A stretch of DNA of 64,000 nt from NCBI RefSeq assembly GCF_000247815.1, contig NC_021674.1, positions 27,096,331 to 27,160,330 of the forward strand. The letters run 5' to 3'. The notes below the pieces were generated by a model. The model saw nothing but the letters and a program-made list of their open reading frames with translations, ran no database searches and had not been told where the DNA came from. A program made the position numbers and the translations under genes. Of the stretch, positions 13,391 through 25,243 are shown piece after piece (within the stretch, counting starts at the first letter, position 1; each line of letters opens with the position of its first letter). Origin of the DNA: Ficedula albicollis (Eukaryota > Chordata > Aves > Passeriformes > Muscicapidae).

Positions 13391-16300
13391 CATTTAATTA
13401 AAAGTTTCTCAGAGGTGTTGTTCAGTGTATAGTCCCAAGAGACTCTGATTTCAGTGGGTCAAAGCACAGAAACAATATCAGTAGGAATCTAAAATGCAAT
13501 TCATTCCATCTCCAACTTCTAGAACATTATATTTTCCTTGGGGCTTTCTCTTTTAAAAGTAATTTGATGTCTACTTTGTCTAGTCTTGTCTTCTAATAAA
13601 TATATGTCTAAATGGTATAAAATGATATAATAGTCTGGTAATGAATGAATAAATGATATTAATAGTCTGGTAGACTTCCATGCAATAATTTTTGGAATAG
13701 TCATTTATACTTGCCTTCTGCATTAAGGAAATATCCTCATGCATAGCCATTTCTTCAAAGCTGATATTCTTCCAAAACAACAATAAAAAGCCTCTCCACT
13801 TTTTAGTTGTAATTGATCCCTTTTGAAGCTAGTCTACAAGAGACATTTAAGGATAAATTTATGCTTCCCTTCTGTAAGCTTTCTTTTTCTACTGCCTTCT
13901 CCTTCAAGAGGAAAGGGTCACCTGTTCTTTTCCTTTGGTAGCTTGCTCAGCTTTTCAACATCTTGCAATTTTAGATGCAACTATAGGAGGAGACCCAAAT
14001 TCCCAGTGGAGTTGCTAGTTTTCACTTAAGCAAGAATGTCCTTCTAACTTAAATATTTCCCTCTTTCCATATAGCTGGTACTATAGTGGCTCTATCATTT
14101 TAGATTTTCTGTTACTGTCAAATAGGTTGCAAGCTGTATTCACTGCGCAGAAATTAAAAAAGACATGGTTTACAGTTGTGGTTGTGTGATGATATTTAGG
14201 CAAACATTGAAACTAAAGATGAACTGTGCCCTGGATTGTCTTCATGCAAGTTTGTGCACGCTCATGTCAGGCATTCAGCAGTAAGATTCCCCTTTTAAAT
14301 TCAGATTTGTTTCAGAAACATGGGTAAGCTGTAGTATGAGGCTATGAGCCTGCTTTGGCAGCCATGTGTGAACAAACAGCCTGGTTCTTCTGGTTTGGAG
14401 GCAAATCTGGACAGAAGTGATGGTAGCACTTCCATTTAGTATTTAGTATTGATGCTGTAAGGCAATAAGGTAAAATTAGATTCTTTCCATTGCTAAATGT
14501 CCTGTTGGTACATGAAAGAAATTGCAAAGAGCAGATGAGGATATGTCAGGGGTATTTTGATCTCTTCAGTGAATGCTGTGGATTAGCTTTGGTTACTTAG
14601 GGAAAAAACAGGTTTTTAAGAGAACTTTGTGAGGCTGTGATTAATTTTTGCCCCCGCTGTAACACTTCCCTGAACCTTTCTGCTATTTTCCTGTGAGTGA
14701 GGACTTAAACTGACCCTTCAGTTGTTTTGGTTTCCTCTTGGTGAAAGTGCTGCCCTTGCTGTTTGGAGGAGGTTGCAAGCAGCTGTTTTCTGGCAATAGC
14801 AGTAGTTTTCACTGTGATCTCCTGATATAGAGGAATATGTGAGAGACAGGTCATCATACAACCTGACTTCAACTCCCATATCAAGCATGGAATCTTATTA
14901 TGCCAATGTCTGGTAAATAACATAGCATTCTACTGTCAATGGAGCTCCATCAGGCTTTGGCTCTGGGGTGCATGTGGCATTCTTAATACTTCTGAGATAT
15001 GTCTCATCTTTTAAAATTTTATGTATTGCAATACTTTTGGAATTTTGTTCATAATCTTTTCCTGTTCTTTGCTATCTTCTTCAAGTTGCCAAGTAATGAG
15101 GCCATCATACTGGTAAGGATATCCCAGTACAGCTTTTGCTATAAACTGTGGAAAGGAAGCCCTTGCTATTCCTCTGAATGCTGCTTACTAGATCAAGCCT
15201 TGATACTTTGCTTAGATACGTAAGTCATTACTCAGTTCTTTTTGTCCCCTGCTTAGAACTTTTCCAAATTGCCATTCTCATTTTCTTGATCACATATAAT
15301 ACATCTAGTTCCTTACCCTGAGTTATGTAGTTGTGATTAATATTGTTTAAAAGACGGTGTTTTTCCTCCTTTTCTTTAGACAATTCAGATCACATTGTGT
15401 GAAAGACCACTACCCTCATTTACCACCACAGAAATTTTGTGTTGAACTTTTCAAGCATAAAAGCGAGTCTGGAAAAAATGCCCCATAACTCATGAAAGAA
15501 CTTAAACTTCATCTGTGTTTCTTTTATTAAAAAAAGGATTTCACTTTCTTCTTTTAAATTAAACTGCAAATTACAAATGTCATAGTGTTCTCCCTTTTCC
15601 CCCACATCAGATTAAGCAGAGGATTCAAGCTACCTTCAGCTTCCACTCCTCCTCCTACTCCTTTTGGGATTTGTGACATTGGAGATGTGTGGTGACTGCT
15701 GAGGAAATTGCCCTAAGTGATATTGGAGTAATTCCCCTTCATTTTAGCAATAAAGGTTGCATATGTTTTATGAGAATAGCACCCCTGCAGTACAGAGAGC
15801 TACTGTGATCCATCACTTTAAATCAAGAAATCATTTGACACGTTTATTTCCTGAACAGGAAGTGTTCTGTCAGATCAGCTGGAAACTCTGAAATTTGTAC
15901 ATGTTGAGATGAAAGTCAAAATAGCAGATGCTGTTATTTTACTGGTCCGGTTCTGTTTTCCTAGGAAGGCCACTCTACCATTGGGATGCTGAAGAAGTAT
16001 CTATTTCTTGCCTTTCAAAATGTATATGCCTGAAGAAGTTTATTAAAATAGGCATAGGGATTGCAGTTAGTCATTTTTAGGGGACTGTTTATCTGGTCAT
16101 TGTATGGTAAAATCTGATCCAAAATAGAAATATACTTCAAATGTGTCATATATAAAAGTGGTCTTGGCACAGAAAAAAAGTGATAAAATTTCCCACATTA
16201 TTTTAATCAGAGAGTGGTAAAGTATATTTTGCAAATTGGATGCAGATCATAATTGACACATAACTATATACTCAGCAAGATCAAAACTGGACACTTTGAA

Positions 16301-18802
16301 AAGCACTGGTAAGCAGGGAGATGGCAAGGATGGCCAATTGCACTTACCTTGAAGGCATCAATTGCACAAGAACCTTTCTGTTTAGATTGTGGGCATCAGA
16401 GGGGCTCCCAGCCTGGCTGCTAGTTGTATGTTTGTAAGAACTGACTGAGTATTCTCAGGTTAGTCAACTGCAGCTTAAACATTTCTGATATAAAACCTAA
16501 GCTGGAGATGTCTGAGCCTTGCATGCCAGCTGCATTTTTATTGGCTGTCTGCAACTTCAAAGGCTTTCCTGCTCTAAAGCCCAGTCAGGTAACCTGGGCT
16601 GCCCTAAGGCTTGCCTTTCCTGGCTTATTGATTCTCAACATGGCTTTACCTACAAGTCAAGCCATTTGTTTTCAGCGTGCAATATCTTGAAAATATATTC
16701 TTATTGAGCTGCTTAAGATTTTAAATTTTTTTATGTCATTAATAAAGATGTGTTGCTGTTTTCCCCCTTCTTTGACTTCTGTTACTTCACCTGTCAGAGA
16801 GATCTGTGTAAGTAACAGATGCCTGAAGTATTTTGACAGGGTGTTTGTTTCTGCTTCCAGCATAAAACTCATGTGATGACAAGCAGACAGTAAAAAGAGA
16901 TTTGCCCCAAATGTGCTAGAGCCCCGCTTTTCCTCTTCCCTCTCCCACCTGAAAATTAGTTTTACTGTTATTACTTTGGCACGTGCCTTGCTTAAAAAAA
17001 ATTCTCTCCCTGGCTAGGTGAAGGGGATCCTTGTCTTCCCTCTTTTTGAACAGGCATTCTTTGGCAAGATTTTTTGTGTGGAAGAAATATAAGTGTCTCT
17101 AGGAGTATTGTTGAATGTATGAGGTCTGTCAGTCATCTTGAACACACAATTGTTGAACATCCTGAACAGCTGAGAAGAAATCCCTGAAATATCAGTAATG
17201 CTCCTTAAAGTCAAGCACAGCAGGTATGTCTTGAAATGAATTTGAAAAGTTCATCTTCAGTTTTCTGTGAGTATCAAAAGCAGATATATTGAAGTATAAA
17301 AGTGTCTAAATTTGCCCAAGTTTGTTTTTGGTGTCAGATAGTCAATAGAATGACTCAGTTATTTCAGACAATTGCACTGAATTTTAGTACTTATCTAATA
17401 ATTAGATAAATCTAATTTTCTGCTGGAACTGTTCATGAAGTAAGCCAAGTTGATTACCATATAAGAGGAACTCATTGATTTTCAAGTTTTCATTTAGAAA
17501 TATGTGTCTTTTGTCTTTATAGTATCTTTGCCTGCACTACCAACATTTCAGTCGATTTCCTTATGGTCAGCAGTACCTCACAATCAGACTTTACAAATTC
17601 AGTCATGCCTGTGTATCTGCAGCACTTTGGAGCCTTGTAACTTGTTCACACCTTACAGTGAAACAGGATTTAGAGATGTTCCAAGGAACAACACTCAATA
17701 ACCAGATGCAAAATTGCCCCATGTGTCTCAGTTAAATAATCCATCCATTTTCATACAGAAAGATGGCTGTTGTCACATGGTATTAGCTCCAGTATTTTCT
17801 TTATGGTACTGTGGATGTATGCCCATATGGGCAGGTGGTACGTGAAGCATTCCACTTACATAATTCTGCCCCTCAGACTGCAACTCTCTGTACTAAGGTC
17901 TGTCCCTTTTTACACCAAAGCAGCAGCTAGTCAGATGGGGTCCTGAGCTGGGGTGGGGGCTTTGGATACTCTTATAAAATGGGGTAGTAAAGATCTGGTT
18001 GTTGAAACTGAAAAATACATTAAGCATCCAACTGAATTTCCTCATTGTTCCTTATTCTTACTAATAAAAACTTGGCAAAGCAGCAGTGTATCTGCTTTTC
18101 TGAAGTTTTTGTCCTAAAGTCTGGGGATTAAAGTAAGTGATGAAGGTTTGTATGACTACAAAAAACATCTTTGCTCCATGTTTTCAGATGAACTGTCCCC
18201 TGCCTGATTAAGTGTCAGCACTGTAGCTGGACTGCAAGATGCTGAAATTCATTTCTGCCCCAATATGTTTAATGCTCATTTTCAGGCATAAGCCTGCAGA
18301 TAAAATCAGTTCAAAATCTGTAAATCAACATGGCAGAGAGATTCAGGGCAGCCTACCTGTCTGGACATTAGTGGAGGAAAAGCCCTTTGAAGTCACAGAC
18401 AGCCAATAAAAATGCAGCTGGCATTCAAATCTTAAACGACTCCAGCACTGAGCTTTTACATTGCTGGTATTTCAGTGAAGGCTGAAAATTTTCAGAAAGT
18501 GCCTTTGAACGCTGGTCCACAGTAAGCTTGTGTACCCTACAGTATGACCAAAGTTCACCCTTGTTTTCTTGCCAATAAAAAACAATGTGTGGAAAGCTCT
18601 GTGCTGCTGTCTTGGCCAGGGACAAGCATGGCAAGATCCTGCATGGTTTCCTCTCTGCAGGACAGGACACCAGATGAAGAGCTCCAGAAGGTCTGTTTAT
18701 GCCAAGGCTGGGCAGTCACCCAGGAAGGGAAGAGTGAAATTCCTTCAGATGTCTCATAAGTGGGGTCAAGCATTTCACAGGCTGATACAAGTGAGTATTT
18801 TG
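13391..18802. other. Non-coding stretch, no gene recognised
   Basis: Several open frames of 60-80 codons occur on both strands, none resembling a family. The stretch 18425-18800 is GC-richer and has four mutually overlapping frames, which argues for chance. A perfect inverted repeat at 17391-17409 is listed separately. Confidence 0.55.
17391..17409. repeat. Perfect 9-bp inverted repeat, 1-nt spacer
   Basis: TTATCTAAT, one A, then ATTAGATAA. AT-only palindromes of this size are expected now and then in AT-rich DNA, though this one pairs two GATA cores (TTATC/GATAA) with two ATTA cores. Confidence 0.7.
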
Positions 18803-18912
18803 GAATCATAGAACCTTTGAATCATTTTGGTTGAAAAAGACCTCCAAGATCACAAAGTCCAATCCTTAACCCATCCCTGCTAAGTCCTAGGTGCCACATC
18901 TACACATCTTTT
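18803..18912 (-). mobile_element. CR1 LINE 3' end (antisense)
   Basis: Clear reverse complement of the avian CR1 3' terminus: GAATCATAGAACC, ATTTTGGTTGAAAAAGACC, TCCAAGATCACAAAGTCCAA, then GTGCCACATCTACACATC. The terminal octamer relics (ATCATAGAA) sit at the low-coordinate side, so the element points leftward. It is 5'-truncated at about 18912, where the CR1 similarity stops abruptly. It is much better preserved than the copy at 8707 and is a strong marker that the window is avian or sauropsid. Confidence 0.92.
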
Positions 18913-18958
18913 GTTTTCTTTTCCATTTGTAAATTGCCTGACCTTTCCCTTTGTGCAG

Positions 18959-19047
18959 GGTGGCTCTGTGGAGGCCACTTGGCACAAAAAGTCAGGAGGA
19001 AGCTGAGCTCCGCTTCCCTTGGCCTGCAGGGGGAACTGGAAGAACTG
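18959..19047 (+). other. Exon-like segment between strong splice sites (hypothesis)
   Basis: Seen: a pyrimidine-rich acceptor (CCTTTCCCTTTGTGCAG) ends at 18958 and a consensus donor (CTG|GTAAGT) starts at 19048, bounding 89 bp. Two frames are open throughout, one reading as basic then acidic and ending GLQGELEEL. I recognise no protein. The upstream sequence is the CR1 copy ending at 18912. This could be an exon of an unknown or lncRNA transcript, or chance; good-looking splice pairs are common in vertebrate introns. RNA-seq junctions would decide. Confidence 0.2.
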
Positions 19048-19890
19048 GTAAGTTCTCTCTCTCTCTGTTTTGAAACCTTGGTGGATGCAAATTCTTTCCA
19101 GAGCCTTGTACAACCTCTAGCAAAACAATACAGGGGTTTCTGAGCTTACTGGCAAGACTGGAATGCAAAGATGGATGAATTAAGTTGGTATGGCTGACTG
19201 TCAAATAAAATTCAAAAGAGCTTTCTGTATTATCCATGTTTTTTGGTTCTTGAAAGAGAAAGAATTAAGAGACACATTAGATACCCGTAAGAACTAAGTT
19301 AATTTTTCCTCTCTATTTGATACAATGCAATGTGTCTTTTCCTAATCCTAGATGGACCTTGAATACTGTGTTTCTGTCTTATAAAGATATTTCAGGGAAT
19401 CTCAAGTAGCCTTCTTTTTCCTGTGGATAGGTTTAAGGGGGGAAGATGGAGGCAGTGGGCAAGAGTGGGGACATAAATGTGTTCTTTTGTTGTAACAGGA
19501 TCATGGTATGGAAATAGTTGACAACCGCTGCAATTGGATTTTACAGGGAAATTCGAATTATCACACTAAAAAGAACCCAGTTTTGCATTTACAAGTCCTG
19601 AAATAGCATGCCATGGGTGTAAGCACTGAGCATTGCCTGTGCTTGGCCTCAGGTTAAGCTAATTTGGAGGAATGATAGATAGAATTTTATTGCTGACATT
19701 TGGTTTGTTTGGGGTTTTTTTTATGACAGCTGTTAGCAGCTGCTTCATGGTTTGGAGGGTTAGAAGTAGCCTGAGCAGAGCTAGACCTGTGAGCAGAGTT
19801 CAGGTACAGCAGGAGTCCAAGATGGACGAGGCTGTGCCACTTTCTCCCTGTGTGTGAGTGAGCAGGGTAATCAGTTTACTTGAGCAGCCC
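19048..19890. other. Non-coding stretch between two CR1 pieces
   Basis: A short CT run follows the donor at 19048. The open frame at 19672-19857 (61 codons) starts with a hydrophobic stretch but has no family resemblance. Nothing else is recognisable. Confidence 0.5.
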
Positions 19891-19960
19891 TTCCCATGCC
19901 AGGGGGTTTGAATGAGATGATCTCTAAGATCCCTTCCAACACAAACCATTCTATGATTTC
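19891..19960 (+). mobile_element. CR1 LINE 3' end (sense)
   Basis: Follows the sense CR1 3' terminus: CATGCCAGGGGGTTTGAATG, AGATGATCTCTAAGATC, CCTTCCAACACAAACCATTC, then TATGATTTC at the end. The terminal octamer (ATTCTATG) is present. Severe 5' truncation leaves about 70 bp. It points the opposite way to the copy at 18803-18912, so the two 3' ends face outward about 1 kb apart. Confidence 0.92.
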
Positions 19961-22900
19961 CAGATAATTTATGCTTTTATCCAACTATAGAGCACATAAA
20001 AAAAAAAACAATCCTTCTTAAAAATGTTTGCAGATGTTCTCCTCTGGCTTTTTTCTTTCCATTTGCAAACTTCCTGTGTTTCCCATGTAGTTCAGACTTC
20101 TTTCTTTGAGAAAGAAAGTATGTTTGAAATGTTGTAGCTATTTCTGCACTTCACAAATAAGATCAGCTTCAGCTTAGCACAGTTCTGGTGGGGAAACCGA
20201 CTTCACACTGTGTTAAAATCTCACCTGATTATATTCTAGTTTTGAGTAGTCTGAAGAAATTATAGAAGAAAAACTGAGCATTGCTAATTAGAAATGGTAT
20301 GCTTTGCTAGCCTGGTAAAATCTTGCTATTCTAAATAAATGCATCAAACATTGGATTAGTAGTGTAGAAAAGCATACATGTTCAAATCTTAAACACATCA
20401 TAATTTTAAGTGTCCACAAGTGTTTAAAAAGTGTTGGTAGGAATGAGCACATATATCCATTCACTAGTTAAATATCATAACCTGTTTCTTTTCTAAACAC
20501 ATGCGCAAGGGAACAGAACACATTTAAGATGTTAAACACATTGACATGTTTACAATGTGTTGCAAGAGAGTGTTTAACTTCTTGTGCTCCAAAGCTAAAC
20601 ACTTTGGAATTAGAGGGTTTACTAATTCTGCTTTTATTCAATGTGACTATCACTTACTGACACTTATTGGATAAAGTTTGAATGGATTCAGAGATTAAAA
20701 AAATTAATCTGAGAGGGAGGAACATTTTGGCTCTTGAACCATAAGAGAAAAAGATGTGAGTTAATAGTTTGCAGTGTTCTGTGGCTTATGCATGTGTCTC
20801 AGTGAGCAAATAATTAAAAAGAAATTGACCTGAGATTTATGAACTGTCCCATATCAGGTTAATGTAAATACAAGTACTAATCATTAGTTCAAATTAGAAT
20901 TCATTTACAAGGTGCATTAAAAATAAGCCTTAAAAAAAAAAGTCAAGTCTTACGTAAAACACTATCTCATTGGCCTCCCAGATCACAAAACTAACCCTAG
21001 GATTCCTGGATCACAAGGGTTGGCACAGCAGTACTGCGAGGACAGGGTGGGGAAGGGAGCACTGCTAACCTCTTCAGGTGGCATTTTTAAAGTACTCTCC
21101 TGACCTGGTTTTCTGTTTAGTTCACCCAGATGTGAGGCTTTATGTAGTTTAACTTCCAGTTACAGTGGAATCAAAGATGCGTGGATCCGATTTGCATGGA
21201 AGTTGCTGGGCTGAAGCCCTTTTGGTGCTGAAGATGCCCCCTGCCCTTTCTGATGTGAGCTTCCTGGAGCTCAGTGCCATGCTGGGCAGGAGCAGAAGCT
21301 GCAGATTGGTGACTTGTCAGGCATCATATACAGGCCAAGGGGTTCAGTCACACTGAACCAGGGCATGGCATGGTTACTTGCACTGACTCCAGGTGTAAAA
21401 CGAAATAACAAAAAACCTGAGTGAAAACATGGAGGTCTTTAAACCCATCAGAAGTGAGAACTCTCCAGAAACACAGAGGGTAGCTGAAGCAGCTTAAACA
21501 GCACTTTGCTGGAGCTTTAGGCGACAGGTGCCCTGGTGAGGGAAGGCAATTAGAAGATAACCTTATTGCTGACATCCTTTCTCATCTTGTTCATGAGTTT
21601 AATGTAACTTGGGCAGAGAAGGCTAACTATTGCTCTGTATAGCACACATTTAGGAAGTGCTGCATTCCATAGTACCCCTCCTCCCAACTAAGGGAATGAT
21701 GTATTTCAAATGGAGATTATGAATACAAAAGTGAAAAATCAGTGCAACTGATCTAAGGTTAAGAGCTACATTGGGGAAGCTAAGGCTACATTTAAACTGA
21801 TGATGGATGCTCTCACATGAGGGGTCCATCCAGCTGTAATGCCTGGTTTTCTTCCTATAGATGTAGTGTGTATTCTTGGTAAGACATAAGGTAACTCAGG
21901 GTCTAATAGAAAAATTCAGGATTATAAAGGATATCTGAGGTTAAAAGCTGATTCCAAAGGCAACAGAAAGCAATGGATATCAGGATAAGCATAACATGGT
22001 GAGGGGTTGATGACAAAATACTTAAAATTCCAAAGGAGTTCTTCATAGCAGCAGCAAGCAGTGTTGCAGCAAGAAAAGGACTTCCATCTGAGAATAAATG
22101 AACATTTTAAATTCATGTTGGATACAGGTGCATGAGGTAAGACCACACCTGTATAATACCAGAAAAAAGCAACATAACTTTTGGTTAAGAGGAAAGCTAA
22201 TCTCACACAGCAATCTTCAGAAAATGAAAACTAGTAGTAAATATTAACACAGAAAATTGCAATTTATAAAAAGAGAGGCAGGGAAGCACATTAGTTACTG
22301 CAAGTGTGTCTAAGCTTTTGCTTCATGGAGAGAGTGCCATCACTGTAGTGGTCAGGAATACAATTTTCTCTAACAAAATTGGAGACTAGGTGTGTATGAG
22401 CCTCTAAAAAAAAGCTGTGGTCAAAGTGCTCATGCAGCTGACGCTTACACACACAAATTTCTGTAACTGCTCTCCTTCGTGGAAATGTGGGGATTCTTTT
22501 CAGCCACACAGGTATTATTTGCACACTGAAAAACAAATCAGGGAGAGATTTTGTGTTAGAGAAGACTTGTACTAAACAATTCACATGTATATATGTGAAT
22601 ATCTGCCACTCCTTGTTCAACTTCAAGTTAAATTATGTTTAAACTGATGTTGCACATGCAGAGGATGGGACTTAGAGCCCAAAGGCAGGAATTTTGTTAC
22701 AGGAAAGTGTGTAGGAAAACCACATTAAGGTAATTTAAGGATTGGAAAACCTCAGAGAAAGGCCAAAAATGCTTTTTACTGGCCTCAAATAACAGTCACT
22801 GAGGAAGTCATTCAGGCCTATCTCTGGTGTTAGAAATATGAACCAAGTGAAGTGGCCTGTGTTGATGGTCTAGGAAAAACTGGTTCCTGAGGCAAAGTAG

Positions 22901-23393
22901 GTGGGTTTTTTGCCTTGGCTAAGAGAAGCTACATATGTGTTCTGGAATATAACTCTGCTTTGATGTGATGGCTTTACTACTGAGTGTACCTGAGCAGAAG
23001 GAGGTGTGCTTTGATTGCATTTTCATTAGATACAGTAGGTATAACACAAGCTGGCTGAGCCATGGCCTGTTCATCCCTAAAGTGCAACCACTGCTCCATG
23101 TTATTCCCAGTCTCCAGACTGGTACAAGTAAGTGCTAGGACAGTAAAGCTTCTCTTGAAAAGGATTCCAGGGTCAGATTCTGGCAGGTGTTCAGCAGAGC
23201 AGAAGGACAGGATGGTGCTCGTGAAGGATGGGGTTGCCTCCAATGACACAGAACAGTTGCCTTCACTGACATGAAGCAAGTGATGGTGCCACCAGAGGTT
23301 TGTATAGAGAGTCAATGTGGCAAAGCAGAAACCTGTGATGCAATACCATGAATCAACATGTCTTTTTTGAAAAGAGATCCCCTCTATACTCAC
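19961..23393. other. Non-coding stretch, no gene recognised
   Basis: The longest frames, 111 codons at 22291-22626 and 152 codons at 22977-23435 (both minus), have no domain signature. The region 21165-21580 is GC-richer but has no recognisable repeat or exon. Confidence 0.5.
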
Positions 23394-23465
23394 CATAGTG
23401 ACAGTAGGCAGTGGTGTCGCTTTCAGTTGACACAATCAGCAGCAGGGAATAATCAAACACTCTTC
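23394..23465 (-). other. Exon-like 72-bp segment on minus strand (hypothesis)
   Basis: Seen on the minus strand: a long pyrimidine tract (CCTTCCTCCTTCCTGGTGCTAG) ends just upstream of 23465, and a near-consensus donor (CTATG|GTGAGTATAG) follows 23394. The segment is 72 bp, a multiple of three, with exactly one open frame, reading RVFDYSLLLIVSTESDT then TAYCHY. The TAYC ending loosely recalls an Ig V-set F strand (YYC), which may be coincidence. No flanking exons of the same frame can be named. It could be an exon, an exon relic or chance. Confidence 0.2.
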
Positions 23466-25204
23466 CTAGCACCAGGAAGGAGGAAGGCAAGGACAGGTGG
23501 AGCCAGATGAGGCAGTATGACCCAGGGAGCTGATGCACACCAATTTTACAAGGAAGATGGTTTATATGTTGTTTGGGCGTGTTGTGTGTTTGCAGCATGA
23601 CCAACAACGTGAATTCAAACATGGGATGGCAAAAACCTTTCTCAGACTCCTGGGCTCACACTGTTTGCTGAACAGCTTGGTGTTTATGCTTTGGGGAAAG
23701 CACTGAAAACAGAAACCTCACACTTACTTTGCACAGCCTGCTCTGCTTCTTGCAGGTTGTGACTTTCAGATGCTTGTTCTATTTTCTCTTCTTCTGAGAA
23801 CTTTCTCCAGAGAGCAGATCATGAGTGATTGGTATTTGCTGAGCCTTGGGCCATTGAGTTTTAGTCAATTCAATGTTTAATTACAGCATCCTCTGGTTAA
23901 TGTCAGTGCCCATCTAGTCCTACTCTCTCTGGAGGCACCTCTGATCTAATATTTTCTTACTCAAGAGAAACACTGGAACAGTGTTGGTCAGGCTTCATCT
24001 ATTTGGCCTGCAAGAGGTTGCCTTGGGTTTGTGAGAGAATGCTGAAACCTGTCCCTGAGTGCTTGGCAGCTGGTAGTTACTGTGGCATGCTGTCAAATGT
24101 TTTAGTATCACCAGAAATCCTACATTTTTTTCTTCATACACTTTTCAGGTATTTCTGCTGGCACAGGATTGATAACAGGTGCAAATCAATATAAAGAAGC
24201 ATACGGGAAATGTTTGGTTCAGTGGAAGATTTTCTAGTAGGAAATGTGTCAGTGACACTGCTAATTAAGAAGATACTTTGATCTCCTTCACTGTTTGTCT
24301 GTATAACGAGTTTGAAGGAAACTTTAGCATCTAAACATATGGGCATAATTTTGGGAAGCAAAAGGTTATGTGTATCAATACAGAACAATGTGGATGATGT
24401 TTGAAGCCATGGGGATGACAGACTTGCTAGTAGTCAGCAGGATTCATTTCTGAGAAAGCAAGAGAGCTGTGATTTTTTTTTTCTTTGCCTCAGCAAAATG
24501 AAAGCACTAGAAATGCATTACAAGAATCACTAACTTTCTAGTTTCATGATTTTCCTGAATCTGCACATGATCTTTCTATGGAGAAGGGCATTTGTGTGAG
24601 TGAAGAAGGGAATGGAAAGGAGCATATGACAACTCAAAGTTAATTCCTTACAGTTATGTGACGAGTCAGCCAAAAAATTGTATTTCCCCTCAAGACCATA
24701 AGGCTAGATATACAGGAAGTTATAAGACAGGTCACATTCATCTAATTTTTCATTTTATAACTTTGAATAATTACCAGTTACTGTCTATTCCTCCTTAATA
24801 TAATTTGTTATCTAAATATTTTTAATTATTTACCTCTGTTTTAGTGTTGACTTGATGGTAAGGTTTGGGGTCTTTTTGGTTGAAGTTTTTCCATCTCCAA
24901 AATGAATCATGGCTCTTAGGATTCTTAGTAGGCTCTGCTAAAGCAGTCTCAAGTCCTTTTAGTTACAGATTTAAATGGAACTGAGACTGGACTCATCTTT
25001 GGTATGATTGTTGTATTTCTGAGCACAGAAGTGGCACATTTCCAATCATTGGCCATTCAGAAGGGATGAGAGAGAAATAGAAAAGGACAAAGCAGGATAT
25101 GAAGGGAAGACATAGGAAGCCTGAGCTCACTTCCTTGCTCTGCATCAGGCATCCAATGATGTGTGGGCAAGTAACATTTTCCCTCTGTGTGTTCCTTCCT
25201 GCAG
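23466..25204. other. Non-coding stretch, no gene recognised
   Basis: Only short overlapping frames; no repeat family recognised. The frame at 24993-25286 (minus, 97 codons) overlaps another on the same strand and has no family resemblance. Confidence 0.5.
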
Positions 25205-25243
25205 GATGGCAATAACACTGCCTGCTGCCTCCTGAGGAGCACG
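25205..25243 (+). other. Microexon-like 39-bp segment (hypothesis)
   Basis: A good acceptor (CCTCTGTGTGTTCCTTCCTGCAG with its pyrimidine tract) ends at 25204 and a donor (CACG|GTGAGA) starts at 25244. The 39 bp between are open in one frame only (DGNNTACCLLRST). Thirteen codons is within the range of neuronal microexons, but a segment this short has little statistical weight. I recognise no protein. Confidence 0.15.

Noticed and set aside
16338..16420. Minus-strand donor TTCAAG|GTAAGTG with an upstream open frame
   Set aside because: The donor is strong but no credible pyrimidine-rich acceptor precedes it.
22977..23435. 152-codon minus-strand frame
   Set aside because: Cysteine- and threonine-rich but resembles no family; overlaps the exon-like segment at 23394 in a different frame, so both cannot be coding.
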